A stretch of DNA of 64,000 bases from Chitinophaga filiformis (GCF_023100805.1 NZ_CP095855.1:4629001-4693000), one strand, 5' to 3'; positions 8,604 to 17,708 are shown, counted from the first letter of the stretch. Notes: generated by a model not told the origin, from the letters alone. Translations and numbers: made by a program.

Positions 8604-10835
8604 TTATAAGAGCAAACGCAGCGTTTCTTCTAATGCCTTTATGCACAATGTTTTAAGAGTATTGTATTGTCCGGTCACGAAGGCCGCATCATAGGTGTTG
8701 TCCAGTCCTTCAAGCGTCTCGAGCAGGGGATATAGCGTGGTTTCCAATCCGATAAAGGAAATAGTCGTCTTAATATTATGAGCGGTGCTACGTATAGCGG
8801 TGACCGATCCTTCGTCGATCGCTTTTTTTAGCAGGGAAAGGTCTTCCGGTAATTGTGTTACAAACTGCTGCAGCATGTTCTGCTCAAATGTTTTATCGCC
8901 CATGGATAACTGGTGCAGGTATTCCAGCTGAATCAGGGGTGTTTCCTGTTCTGTAGCATGTCCGTTGCTATTGCCATTATGAAAGGCGGAATGCCCGTTA
9001 TGGCGAGCATATAGTTCCGGTGTGCTGCTCTTGCCGGTGAAGACCTGTATCATGCGGTACAGCTCTCCCTCACGTATGGGTTTTGACAGGTATTCATTCA
9101 TTCCCGCCTGCAGGCATTTTTCCCTTTCACCCGACATGGCGTGGGCCGTCATGGCGATAATCGGAATATTGGATTGTAATTCCTCCCTTATTTTCCTGGT
9201 GGCGGTATAACCGTCCATTTCCGGCATCTGAAGGTCCATCAGCACCAGGTCAAAATGCTGCTTTGACAGGGCCGATACTGCTTCCTGGCCATTATTCACC
9301 AACTGATAATGCAGTTGCCGGTTGCCCAGCAGATGCTTTAACAGGTTCTGGTTCATCTTGTTATCTTCCGCAACCAGCAACCGTATGTCGGGCTGTTGCG
9401 GCAGGGCAAAATTGTCCTGGGAATAGGTGTAGTTCTCGCCGCTGTCGGGCAACAGCTCTCCCAGGGTGTAAGGCAATTCCACTTTAAAGGTGCTGCCCTT
9501 CCCCGGTTCACTCTCAACACCGATGCTACCATGCTGTAATTCCACCAGCTGTCGTACGATGGTCAGTCCAAGGCCGGTTCCTCCAAATTTGCGGGTGATG
9601 TCTGCCTCCGCCTGGTTAAAGCGGTCGAAGATGGCAGGCAGCTTGTCGGGGGAGATCCCTATACCGGTGTCGCTGACGTTAAATAACAACCTTACCCCGC
9701 TTTCTGCGGCTACCTGGCTCACCTTCACCTGCACTTTTCCCTGGTGGGTGAATTTGATGGCGTTATTCACGAGATTGACGAGCACCTGCGTGAGGCGCAT
9801 CACGTCTCCGTACAGGATGTCGGGTACATGGGCGTCGATGCTGAAGGATAATTCCAGTTTCTTTTCCAGGGCTTTGGGTTGGAACATCAGTTCCATAGAA
9901 TGCAGCATACCGCGTAAACTGAAGGACACGGGCTCCAGCCGCATCATACCGGATTCTATCTTGGAAATATCGAGTATATCGTTGATGATCTCCAGCAGGT
10001 TCTCGCCGGCATGCTGTATGGCAGTGACGTATTCCCTGGACTTTTCATTCATCGGCTGTTGCTGCAGCAGGTGCGTGAAGCCAAGTACAGCGTTCATGGG
10101 CGTCCTTATTTCATGGCTCATATTAGCCAGGAACTGGTCTTTGACTACGGTCAGCTTTTTTTCCTGCTGTCGCGATTTATCGAGCGCCTCGATCAGGTGT
10201 TCCTGTTTATAGATCCTGCTGGTAATATATAAAAATGACAAGAGGCTGGAAAGGCAGGCAAAGAACAGCATGATCGTTCCCCAGTTCAGGGCTTTTTGTC
10301 CGCTGGTATCGATCATGTGCGTTGTATGATTCACTTCTGTCTGCCTGGTGCTGTCGAGGGCATGAAGGATCACATTGATGGCGTCGCCCAGGCGTTTTCC
10401 CTTCTGTGCATTGATTATTTTCTCTGCGGGCCATTTCCCTTTCGTATAAAACGTGTCGAGTATGGCGATGTTCAGCTGGTTCTTTTCTTCTACGAGATAG
10501 TTCAGCTGGGTCAGTAATTTTTCTGTGCTGTCGTTGCTTACGAGCTTATTAATTTCACGCAGGTCGGCTTTGATAAGGGCTACTTCGGCTTCTATACCGG
10601 TGATATTCAATGTATCCTGGGAGATCACTGCACCCCGTACTTTACTATCGGTTTTGGCTATACTGGTTTGTAATTTTTGCAGTTCATTTTTGACGTTCAG
10701 TTCGTCGAGGAGTTTCTCATTGCCGGAAATGAGTTTCCGGATGTTCTGAGCTGAGTTGAATTGCAGCACGATGAATAGTACCAGTCCCAGTATGAACAGG
10801 CCTAGCAGGTAATATTTGATCAGCTTCGGCTGCAT
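8604..10835 (-). CDS. Hybrid sensor histidine kinase with receiver and Hpt domains
   Basis: 743 residues. Two membrane helices (about 9-26 and 185-204) frame a helical periplasmic sensor (about 27-184, CHASE3-like in look). Then come HisKA with the phospho-acceptor in MSHEIRTP (H241), HATPase_c with its N box (NLVNNAIKF), DTGIGI and GGTGLGL, a receiver domain with the acceptor Asp in VLMDLQMP (D534), and a C-terminal Hpt domain with STAHNIK (H686). The protein therefore holds a full His-Asp-His relay but no DNA-binding output, so it should hand the phosphate to a separate response regulator. The nearest is the LytTR regulator at 15008-15703, but no direct link is shown. It is flanked on both sides by tiny exported Lys/Ala-rich proteins. 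Confidence 0.93.
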   Translation of the reverse strand: MQPKLIKYYLLGLFILGLVLFIVLQFNSAQNIRKLISGNEKLLDELNVKNELQKLQTSIAKTDSKVRGAVISQDTLNITGIEAEVALIKADLREINKLVSNDSTEKLLTQLNYLVEEKNQLNIAILDTFYTKGKWPAEKIINAQKGKRLGDAINVILHALDSTRQTEVNHTTHMIDTSGQKALNWGTIMLFFACLSSLLSFLYITSRIYKQEHLIEALDKSRQQEKKLTVVKDQFLANMSHEIRTPMNAVLGFTHLLQQQPMNEKSREYVTAIQHAGENLLEIINDILDISKIESGMMRLEPVSFSLRGMLHSMELMFQPKALEKKLELSFSIDAHVPDILYGDVMRLTQVLVNLVNNAIKFTHQGKVQVKVSQVAAESGVRLLFNVSDTGIGISPDKLPAIFDRFNQAEADITRKFGGTGLGLTIVRQLVELQHGSIGVESEPGKGSTFKVELPYTLGELLPDSGENYTYSQDNFALPQQPDIRLLVAEDNKMNQNLLKHLLGNRQLHYQLVNNGQEAVSALSKQHFDLVLMDLQMPEMDGYTATRKIREELQSNIPIIAMTAHAMSGEREKCLQAGMNEYLSKPIREGELYRMIQVFTGKSSTPELYARHNGHSAFHNGNSNGHATEQETPLIQLEYLHQLSMGDKTFEQNMLQQFVTQLPEDLSLLKKAIDEGSVTAIRSTAHNIKTTISFIGLETTLYPLLETLEGLDNTYDAAFVTGQYNTLKTLCIKALEETLRLLL

Positions 10836-11096
10836 TTTTTCAGTGAGTATTTGTATTAAAATTACGAATGAATTTCGTTATGTTTATGATGGTTGTGATT
10901 TTGTTCGTATCTGAGGAAGCTGCAGCTTTTTCCGGCTTTAGGTCAATTCCCGGTTCTCATGAAAGAGAATGAAGGCCATCACAATCAGCCCCGATGAACC
11001 CCGCTGCCACTTATTGATATTGAACTGTGATCTTGCCTGGTACCCCACTATCTCTGCACTGCTCTGGCCCCTCACTGTATTTTCTCCCGGCAATAC

Positions 11097-11139
11097 GAAT
11101 GACGAATCACGAATACTATTTATTCGTCACCCGTCATTC
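11097..11139. repeat. Imperfect 19-bp inverted repeat
   Basis: Arms 11097-11115 and 11121-11139 match at 15 of 19 positions around the 5-base loop CTATT. It lies in the 486-base gap between the histidine kinase and the 68-residue exported protein; apart from this hairpin I see nothing convincing in that gap. It could be a terminator-like or regulatory structure. Confidence 0.5.
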
Positions 11140-11321
11140 ATTGTTGTAAAACCCAAATCTTATTTAAGACAAGCCGGTCGTCCACATGCTCTTCATCGCT
11201 CTTATGCCTTTCATGCGTTCAATTGGTTCCTGCTGTTTGTGTTCTGTCCGTTTTGTACTTGCTTGTTTGTTTTCGATACCTTCAGAACCGCCTGAACTAC
11301 ATGAGCTGTTGATCCTGCTGC

Positions 11322-11528
11322 TTACTTAGCAGCTTTCTTCGCGTGATGTTTCTTGTGAGCTTTGTGAGCGTGCGTTGTGGTCGCTGCTTTAGGTTTTTCC
11401 TGTTGTTTTGCGTTAACAGTTGTAGTTTTAGCAGTTGCTGCTTTAGCTGTATGTACAGGAGCAGCAGCGAAAGTGGCGGTACCTGCGAAGATCAGGGCAG
11501 CAGCCATCAGAGTTCCTAGCTTTTTCAT
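11322..11528 (-). CDS. Small exported Lys/Ala/His-rich protein
   Basis: 68 residues: signal peptide (about 1-22, ending TFAAA) and a low-complexity mature part of Ala, Lys, Thr and His, ending in a run of His/Lys/Ala. It has the same build as the 60-residue protein at 8289-8471, though the two are not close in sequence beyond composition. Its promoter region contains TATCTTTG at 11632-11639 and, farther up, two CAACGAC repeats 21 bp apart. The leader is unusually long (about 100 bases) and T/A-rich. Function unknown; a cell-envelope-binding or metal-binding (His-rich) role is possible but speculative. Confidence 0.68.
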   Translation of the reverse strand: MKKLGTLMAAALIFAGTATFAAAPVHTAKAATAKTTTVNAKQQEKPKAATTTHAHKAHKKHHAKKAAK

Positions 11529-11631
11529 GATTTCTTATTTTTATTTGATGATTGATTTGTTTAACTATTCTGTTCAATTACTTTTTTATTCTTCCAGTTG
11601 ATTGTTCAACTGTTTCATTGTTTTGTTGACT

Positions 11632-11639
11632 CAAAGATA
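11632..11639 (-). promoter_or_regulatory. Putative -7 element of the 68-residue exported protein gene
   Basis: Minus strand reads TATCTTTG, an exact TAnnTTTG match, about 104 bases before the ATG at 11528. Confidence 0.6.
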
Positions 11640-11689
11640 CAGGGCATGTGAAAGGCAAAAGAGGAGAAATGGTTTAACAGGCACGAGTC

Positions 11690-11717
11690 GTCGTTGGAAG
11701 GGGAACAACTGTCGTTG
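11690..11717 (-). promoter_or_regulatory. Putative LytTR-type operator B (21-bp direct repeats)
   Basis: On the minus strand CAACGAC starts at 11717 and again at 11696, exactly 21 bp apart, and the first copy continues as CAACGACAGTT like operator A at 8579. The site also sits immediately before the promoter of the rightward M28 peptidase (TATATTTG at 11726-11733), so it could serve both divergent genes. Confidence 0.5.
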
Positions 11718-11725
11718 GGATATAT

Positions 11726-11733
11726 TATATTTG
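11726..11733 (+). promoter_or_regulatory. Putative -7 element of the M28 peptidase gene
   Basis: TATATTTG, an exact TAnnTTTG match, 56 bases before the chosen ATG at 11790. The expected start of transcription leaves a leader of about 50 bases. Confidence 0.6.
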
Positions 11734-11789
11734 TTCGCCACCGCCATAGACAGACATTAAATGTCAACCAAAATAAACCCTCATTTTGC

Positions 11790-14021
11790 ATGAATTCAAA
11801 GAAGATCACTTCCGGTATTGCCCTCGTTTTGATGCTGCAAGGCGCTTATGCCCAGCAGAAACTGAGTGGTTTCAACGGTGAGCATGTTCAGCAACAGCAA
11901 CAGCTCGAGGCCAATTTCGACAAGGAGCTGAGTGCGGCTGCTATCGGGAATAATATTAAGACGCTGTCGGCACAGCAACACTATCTCGGTATGCCGCGGG
12001 ATAAGTGGGTAGCAGAAAACATTTTACAGCAGTTTAAAAGCTACGGCTGGGACGCCAGGATAGAGACCTACCAGGTGCTTTTCCCTACTCCGAAGACCAG
12101 GGTACTGGAAGCCAGCCATCCCGAGAACTATAAGGCGGTGCTCAAAGAGCCGGCTCTGAAGGAGGATCCCAGTACGGGCCAGCCGGATGAACTGGCTACC
12201 TATAATGCCTGGAGCGCTGATGGCGATGTAACAGGCGAGCTGGTATTCGTGAATTATGGTCTGCCAGAGGATTATGAGTACCTGGAAAGGCTGGGCATCA
12301 GCGTGCAGGGTAAGATCGTGATCGCGAAATATGGCCGTTCCTGGAGGGGTATTAAGCCCAAAGTAGCGCAGGAACATGGCGCTATTGGTACATTGATCTA
12401 TTCCGATCCTAAAGACGATGGTTATTACCAGGGCGACGTGTATCCGCAGGGCGCCTATAAAAGCGAGTATGGGGTCCAGAGAGGTTCTGTTATGGATATG
12501 GTGATCTATCCGGGAGACCCACTCACTCCGGGCGTAGGTGCTACGGAAAACGCCAAACGGCTGGAACGGGCTGAAGCCACCAACCTGCTGAAGATCCCGG
12601 TATTGCCGATCAGCTATCACGATGCCGCGCCTTTACTGGCGGCATTGGAAGGACCGGTTGCGCCGGAGAGCTGGAGGGGCGCGCTGCCATTTACCTATCA
12701 TATCGGTCCGGGCAAAGCAAAGGTGCATCTGAAACTTGAATTTGACTGGAAGACGGTGCCGGCCTACAATGTGATCGCTTTTATGAAGGGAAGCCAGTTC
12801 CCTGACCAGTGGGTCATCAGGGGGAACCACCATGACGCCTGGGTATATGGCGCTGCCGACCCTGTCAGTGGGCTGTCTGCGCTCCTGGAAGAGGCCAAAG
12901 CCATTGGTGTACTGGCAAAGAACGGTTACAAACCGAAAAGGACATTAGTATATGCTGCTTGGGACGGCGAAGAGCCCGGACTGCTCGGCTCTACCGAATG
13001 GGTGGAGGCGCATGCTGCGGAACTGCAACAGAAGGCGGTGGCCTATATAAATTCAGACGGCAATAGCCGTGGTTTTCTAGGTATAGGTGGTTCCCATGCA
13101 CTGGAACCTTTTGTGGGGGAGATTGCCAGGGGCATTACCGACCCTCAGACGAAAGTATCTGTCCTGGAAAGAAAGCAGGCGGCTGATATCGTTACTGCTT
13201 CGACTGTAAAGGCCAAAAAGGAGCTCCTGGGAAAGAAAGACCTGACTATCAGTGCGCTGGGCTCGGGATCTGACTATTCATCTTTCCTCCAGCACCTGGG
13301 CATCCCATCCCTGAACATCGGTTTTGGCGGTGAAGGTGCAGGAGGCGAATACCATTCCATCTATGATACCTATGAAAACTATTCCCGCTTTAAAGATCCC
13401 GGTTTTGAGTATGGAGTAGCGCTGTCCAAATTGGGTGGTCATGCGGCGCTGAGATTAGCAGATGCTGATGTATTACCATTTGACTTCCGTAGTCTTGCCA
13501 AAACCATCAACGGATATACTACAGAACTAATCTCACTGGCAGAACAGATGCGGGAATCTACCGCGGTGGAGAACCAGATCATTAACAATAATGCCTACCA
13601 GCTGGCAGGGGATGCTACCAAGCCAATCAAGGCACCTGCCCTGAAGTCAGAAGTGCCTTACCTGGATTTCTCAAAACTCCAGAACGCACTCGTAGCGCTG
13701 GACAAGGCCACACAGCAGTTGCAGGAAGCGAGAAGCAAGGCGCCTCTTCCCGCTGCAAAAACGGATGCCCTGAATAAGGCGTTGTATCAGGCCGAACAAC
13801 AGTTGTTATACGACAAGGGCTTGCCGAACAGGGCATGGTATAAGCATACCGTATATGCGCCCGGATTTTATACAGGTTATGGTGTGAAGACATTGCCGGG
13901 CATCCGCGAGGCGATAGAACAGCGCAGATGGCAGGAAGCAGAGGAGCAGATCGCGATCGCAGCGGCAGCGGTGAACCGGTTGACGACATATCTGCAACAA
14001 GCAGCGGCAGGATTGAAATAA
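11790..14021 (+). CDS. Secreted M28 family metallopeptidase (glutamate carboxypeptidase II-like)
   Basis: 743 residues from the ATG at 11790, chosen because a signal peptide (about 1-21, ending AYAQQ) begins there; an in-frame extension to 11694 has no signal and would overlap the promoter. Order: signal, peptidase N-part, protease-associated (PA) insertion (about 120-280), M28 catalytic core, and a C-terminal transferrin-receptor-like dimerisation helix bundle (about 590-743). The di-zinc site is visible: GNHHDAW (H347-D349), DGEEPGLLGSTEW (E394/E395) and GGEYHSIYDTYE. This resembles human glutamate carboxypeptidase II, which removes C-terminal Glu or Asp. It probably acts in the periplasm or outside the cell on peptides. 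Confidence 0.93.
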   Translation: MNSKKITSGIALVLMLQGAYAQQKLSGFNGEHVQQQQQLEANFDKELSAAAIGNNIKTLSAQQHYLGMPRDKWVAENILQQFKSYGWDARIETYQVLFPTPKTRVLEASHPENYKAVLKEPALKEDPSTGQPDELATYNAWSADGDVTGELVFVNYGLPEDYEYLERLGISVQGKIVIAKYGRSWRGIKPKVAQEHGAIGTLIYSDPKDDGYYQGDVYPQGAYKSEYGVQRGSVMDMVIYPGDPLTPGVGATENAKRLERAEATNLLKIPVLPISYHDAAPLLAALEGPVAPESWRGALPFTYHIGPGKAKVHLKLEFDWKTVPAYNVIAFMKGSQFPDQWVIRGNHHDAWVYGAADPVSGLSALLEEAKAIGVLAKNGYKPKRTLVYAAWDGEEPGLLGSTEWVEAHAAELQQKAVAYINSDGNSRGFLGIGGSHALEPFVGEIARGITDPQTKVSVLERKQAADIVTASTVKAKKELLGKKDLTISALGSGSDYSSFLQHLGIPSLNIGFGGEGAGGEYHSIYDTYENYSRFKDPGFEYGVALSKLGGHAALRLADADVLPFDFRSLAKTINGYTTELISLAEQMRESTAVENQIINNNAYQLAGDATKPIKAPALKSEVPYLDFSKLQNALVALDKATQQLQEARSKAPLPAAKTDALNKALYQAEQQLLYDKGLPNRAWYKHTVYAPGFYTGYGVKTLPGIREAIEQRRWQEAEEQIAIAAAAVNRLTTYLQQAAAGLK

Positions 14022-14086
14022 ATCAACGTCAGTCTACACTAAATTTCAGCATGATGTGCTGATCGGCGTCTGTCTGGAATTATTTA

Positions 14087-14253
14087 CGCTAAGTAGCTTC
14101 GGTTTCAGTATGGGATGTCGGTCGGCGCCTCTCTGGAATGCTATTGGGCGTTTTCAAACGTATATGATTTGGATAAAGATTGGGCAGCACCAGTCGTATC
14201 ACCGGAGAGCCGAAGGCCCGACATTCCCATCTGAAACCGGTGCTACTTACGCT
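14087..14253. repeat. Palindromic GTAGC element, copy 1
   Basis: About 167 bp bounded by imperfect inverted arms near 48 bp long: the left arm reads TAAGTAGC..CGGTTTCAG from 14089, and the right arm carries its complement ending at 14253. Both arms also share ATGGGA and GTCGG blocks. It has no coding capacity. It is the first of three related elements between the M28 peptidase and the LytTR regulator, a 986-base gap without a convincing gene. Confidence 0.75.
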
Positions 14254-14427
14254 CTCCCTATTAGTATATATTATCTCTCGCTGCAATGGGGTACGGGTGT
14301 TTCTCACCTATTAAGTCAATATCAAGGTGCTGGGATTGCCCTAATACTGTGTGCGCGTTAAATACAGTCTGCCTTATAAATGGGCAGTTGCTCTAATGAA
14401 ATGGGGAATCAAGACATTAAGGAGGCC

Positions 14428-14607
14428 GCGCATAAGTAGCAACGGTTTCAGATGGGAATCGCTGGCCTTAGTTGTTCGAAGCAAGCTCACACGCTTGACG
14501 GGAGTTTAATACATATCCAACTGCCCATACGATTCCTAAAGCTTAAAGCACGTGGCTTCGAAGAACTACAGCCAGTGATCCCATACTGGAACCGGGCTAC
14601 TTAGCGC
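14428..14607. repeat. Palindromic GTAGC element, copy 2
   Basis: About 180 bp with arms GCGCATAAGTAGC..CGGTTTCAG on the left and the complement of GCGCTAAGTAGC..CGGTTCCAG on the right. Pairing extends inward through GCTGGCC/AGCCAG and TTCGAAGC/GCTTCGAA blocks, giving a stem of around 55 bp. It is almost identical to copy 3, 320 bp further on. Confidence 0.8.
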
Positions 14608-14747
14608 AAATAATAGGAAACAGACGAGCAACAGGGACAATCTCCAAGCGCTGAGATTGCCCTAATACTGTGTGCGCGTATTTATAACTGTCTATCTTAT
14701 GAAATACGTGCTCAATTAAGACGGGGAATCAAGACATCGAGGAGGCC

Positions 14748-14928
14748 GCGCATAAGTAGCAACGGTTTCAGATGGGAATCGCTGGCCTTAGTTGTTCGAA
14801 GCAAGCTCACACGCTTGACGGGAGTTTAATACATATCCAACTGCCCATACGATTCCTAAAGCTTAATAACACGTGGCTTCGAAGAACTACAGCCAGTGAT
14901 CCCATACTGGAACCGGGCTACTTAGCGC
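14748..14928. repeat. Palindromic GTAGC element, copy 3
   Basis: Near-identical to copy 2 at an offset of 320-321 bp. The repeated unit also includes upstream sequence (ATTGCCCTAATACTGTGTGC at 14335 and 14656), so a larger unit was duplicated. The spacers between shared blocks have diverged more than the palindrome itself. Confidence 0.8.
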
Positions 14929-15007
14929 AAATAATAAGCAACAAACGAGTAACGGCATACGTAAGCGCCAGGTAAACCGCCATCATTCTGTTAAGGCAGG
15001 GATAAGG

Positions 15008-15703
15008 TCATAACAAATTCAAGCGACTATTGAGCGCCGCACGATAAGCATCTGCCACAGGAACGGAATTCTTTGAAATAACAATCGCCCCATCCTGTAT
15101 AGCTTCAATTTTATCCAGTGCTACTATATAGGAACGATGTACCCGCATGAACTTCGTTTCCGGTAATCTTTCTTCTATCGCTTTCAGGGTAGAATGAACC
15201 GCATGAAACTTCTGCGAAGTATGCAGCTTTACATAGTCGCCCATTGCTTCGAGATAGAGGATATCATCCAGCCTGATGCGCTTTAGTATGCCGCTATCCC
15301 TGATAAAGACGAACTCGTTGTCGGTATCATGCACCTCGCGGGAGGTCGCCTGTTGCACCTCTTTCGCCCGTTCTATCGCCTGCAGGAAGCGGGAAGGCGT
15401 AACGGGTTTGATGAGATAATCTGCCACATGCAGTTCAAATGCCTCCACGGCATAATCTTTCTTCGCCGTGGTAAAGATGATAATGGGGCCTTTTTTGCCG
15501 ATATTACGTGTCAGCTCAATACCACTCATGCCGGGCATTTCAATATCCAGGAGCAGGAGATCGATCTTTTCCTTTTGCAGGATATTATAAGCCTCCAATG
15601 CACTGGAACATTCGCCAGCTACACGCAGCTGATCTACATGACTGGCAAGTTGCTTCATGGCGGTGCGCGCCAGTTTGTTATCGTCGATAATCAGGCAGTT
15701 CAT
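15008..15703 (-). CDS. LytTR-family response regulator
   Basis: 231 residues from the ATG at 15701-15703 (MNCLIIDDNKLA), preferred to a start five codons upstream because the receiver domain begins at once. The receiver domain has the acidic pair IDD, the phospho-acceptor in LLLDIEMPGMSG (about D54) and the Lys in YLIKPV. The C-terminal LytTR DNA-binding domain (about 130-231) shows IRLDDILYLEAMGDYVKLH and FMRVHRSYIV. Such regulators usually pair with a LytS-type membrane kinase, but none is adjacent, so it is an orphan here. It is divergent from the gene at 15820. A likely target motif pair (21-bp direct repeats) lies near 8.55 and 11.7 kb. Confidence 0.92.
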   Translation of the reverse strand: MNCLIIDDNKLARTAMKQLASHVDQLRVAGECSSALEAYNILQKEKIDLLLLDIEMPGMSGIELTRNIGKKGPIIIFTTAKKDYAVEAFELHVADYLIKPVTPSRFLQAIERAKEVQQATSREVHDTDNEFVFIRDSGILKRIRLDDILYLEAMGDYVKLHTSQKFHAVHSTLKAIEERLPETKFMRVHRSYIVALDKIEAIQDGAIVISKNSVPVADAYRAALNSRLNLL

Positions 15704-15787
15704 ACGGCAAATATACACAAGCTCTGTACCGCGACGCCGGAACTGACATTATAATTCCCTTAAAACAGGCAGGCAGGCTATGTATTA

Positions 15788-15795
15788 TAATTTTG
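15788..15795 (+). promoter_or_regulatory. Putative -7 element upstream of the efflux cluster
   Basis: TAATTTTG matches TAnnTTTG 25 bases before the ATG at 15820. A second near match, TATCTTGC, lies at 15802-15809. The 101-base gap is shared with the divergent LytTR gene at its start (15703). Confidence 0.4.
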
Positions 15796-15819
15796 TTTAA
15801 ATATCTTGCATGCGTATAA

Positions 15820-16194
15820 ATGGGTCTCAACTTGAAACAGCTCAAAGGGCTTTTACTTTTCCTTTCCTGCGTCTTCTCCCTGCTTCTGCTGCAGGGTGGC
15901 GCCCCATTTATTTCTTCCGGCTCAAAGCCTGTTGTACATCAATATAGCGCTGATAAGGCATATACCAGGGTGGCAGATCAGGTACACGATGTACAGTGTT
16001 TTAAGAGCGGTGTCCGGAAGTATAATCACCGTACAAGGGCATTGAACGACTATCACGAGCTATGCCTGTTTGTACCCAGTATCCGTATAAAAACGCTGTT
16101 TGTTTATATTCCTGTTGTTTACAGCGGATATAAGAATTCCTATATCAGTGTCGCCGTTACATTGAGCGACTGGCGTGGTCCTCCGCTGGCCTGA
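15820..16194 (+). CDS. Small membrane-anchored or exported protein of unknown function
   Basis: 124 residues with a strongly hydrophobic N-terminal segment (about 8-25) that could be a signal peptide or anchor, followed by a basic, Tyr-rich region with two Cys and a hydrophobic stretch (about 85-115), ending SDWRGPPLA. It lies 75 bases before the outer-membrane factor gene in the same direction, so it may be the first gene of the efflux operon. I do not recognise a domain. Its placement suggests an accessory or a leader role for the efflux system. Coding is supported by the start context and the signal-like N-terminus but not proven. Confidence 0.55.
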   Translation: MGLNLKQLKGLLLFLSCVFSLLLLQGGAPFISSGSKPVVHQYSADKAYTRVADQVHDVQCFKSGVRKYNHRTRALNDYHELCLFVPSIRIKTLFVYIPVVYSGYKNSYISVAVTLSDWRGPPLA

Positions 16195-16269
16195 TCTCCA
16201 TATTCATTTTCTATTTTTCTTTATTTAATACCGTAGACGGATGTCTATGGTCACTCAATCGCTGTAGTT

Positions 16270-17691
16270 ATGACTAAAAGAACTGCTGCAGGGTTGTGGG
16301 TGATAATTTTATGCCTGGTAGCCGGAGTTCCTCCCTGTGCAGATGCGCAGACAGCAGGAGACGATCTGTCCTTGCAACGGGCCATTACCCTGACCCTTCA
16401 ACATTACCCATCATTAAAAGCAAAGCAAACATTATCACGCGCCGGTATTGCCCATACAACGGATGTCAGCCATAACTGGTGGCCTTCGGTAAAGCTGGTG
16501 GAAGAAGCCACCATAGGAACCGACAATGGTATTTATGGCTCTTATTTTCCGCTCAGTACCATTCCCTCCACTTCAGGCGGTATCCGCGGAGCCAACCGCA
16601 ATGACCTTATGAGTGGCAATATTGCACTGGCGCAGGTGCAATGGGAGGTATATAATTTCGGCGCTTATCGTACACAGAAAGAAGAAGCGATGCAGCAGCA
16701 GAAAGTATTGAACCTGGATGCTGATATTACTGCCAATGATCTTACGGTGGCTGTGGTGCGGGACTACCTGGGCTTATTGCAATATCGCTCGCTGATGAAG
16801 ATCCAGGAAGACAATATTGACCGTACACGGTCTGTACAGCGGGCGGTGACGGCTATCGTATTACATGGCCTGAAACCTGGGGTGGACAGCTCCATAGCAG
16901 CTGCAGAATTATCCAAAACAAGACTGAACTATCTCGATATACAGAACAATTATAACAGTGTACGGCTGCACCTGGGTATTTTAACAGGACTGGATACCAG
17001 CACTATCCGGCCGGATACCCTTTATAACAATGGCCTCTTGTCTTTGCTGGCAGGATTGGTTGATACAGCTGTAGTGGCGAAGGAGCATCCGGTGTTGTTA
17101 TATTATAATGGCTTGTTGCAGCAACAGCAAAAGCATGAAGAGGTCATCCGCAGGGCAGCACTGCCTAAGATATCCCTGCTGGCTTCCGGGTGGACGCGCG
17201 GTTCCAGTGGACAGTTCAACGACATCTACAACAAAAACCTGTGGAGCGGACTGGGATACAGCCGTTATAACTACCTGGCGGGACTGGCCCTGACCTACAA
17301 CCTGGCAGATATAGGACACACCAGGGATAAGGTGCGGGAACAGCATTTACGTACGAGGGCGGCCGCAGAGCAGCTGGAAACCACGCAAACCGTACTGGAC
17401 AACCAGTTGCAACAGGCCCGGCTCAATATCAGTACTGCCCTGGACAAGCTCCGGGAAATGCCGGCGCAGCTGAATGCCGCCAGAGCAGCGGCCCTGCAGA
17501 AGATGGCATTGTACAAAGGAGGACTGACCAATATCATCGAGGTGACCAATGCCTTATACCTGCTGAACAGGGCGGAAACAGATCTTATACAGACGCGAAA
17601 TGCGGCCTGGCAGGCATTGTTTACCCAGGCATTTACAGCTAACAATATTCAGGAACTGGTGCAGCAACTGGAAGTTGCACGCAGGCAGTAA
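16270..17691 (+). CDS. TolC-family outer membrane efflux protein
   Basis: 473 residues with a signal peptide (about 1-26, ending ADAQ) and the two OEP repeats of long alpha-helices typical of TolC/CusC proteins, including an N-terminal LSLQRAITLTLQHYPSLKAK and the second-half LDNQLQQARLNISTALDKL and LNRAETDLIQTRNAAWQ. It forms the trimeric outer-membrane exit duct of a tripartite pump. It is first of a tight operon: the RND pump begins 17 bases after its stop, and the adaptor overlaps the pump. Unlike many CusC-type proteins it shows no lipobox, so it is probably not lipid-anchored. Substrate unknown. Confidence 0.92.
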   Translation: MTKRTAAGLWVIILCLVAGVPPCADAQTAGDDLSLQRAITLTLQHYPSLKAKQTLSRAGIAHTTDVSHNWWPSVKLVEEATIGTDNGIYGSYFPLSTIPSTSGGIRGANRNDLMSGNIALAQVQWEVYNFGAYRTQKEEAMQQQKVLNLDADITANDLTVAVVRDYLGLLQYRSLMKIQEDNIDRTRSVQRAVTAIVLHGLKPGVDSSIAAAELSKTRLNYLDIQNNYNSVRLHLGILTGLDTSTIRPDTLYNNGLLSLLAGLVDTAVVAKEHPVLLYYNGLLQQQQKHEEVIRRAALPKISLLASGWTRGSSGQFNDIYNKNLWSGLGYSRYNYLAGLALTYNLADIGHTRDKVREQHLRTRAAAEQLETTQTVLDNQLQQARLNISTALDKLREMPAQLNAARAAALQKMALYKGGLTNIIEVTNALYLLNRAETDLIQTRNAAWQALFTQAFTANNIQELVQQLEVARRQ

Positions 17692-17708
17692 AAGATAAAA
17701 ATAATAGT

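Noticed and set aside
10969..11295. A 108-codon rightward frame between the kinase and the 68-residue exported protein
   Set aside because: It has no start context, odd composition with many Cys/Phe/His at the end, and it runs through the inverted repeat at 11097-11139.
14056..14975. Open frames of 67-101 codons in the palindromic cluster
   Set aside because: They are translations of repeat arms; the frames are not kept between the near-identical copies.
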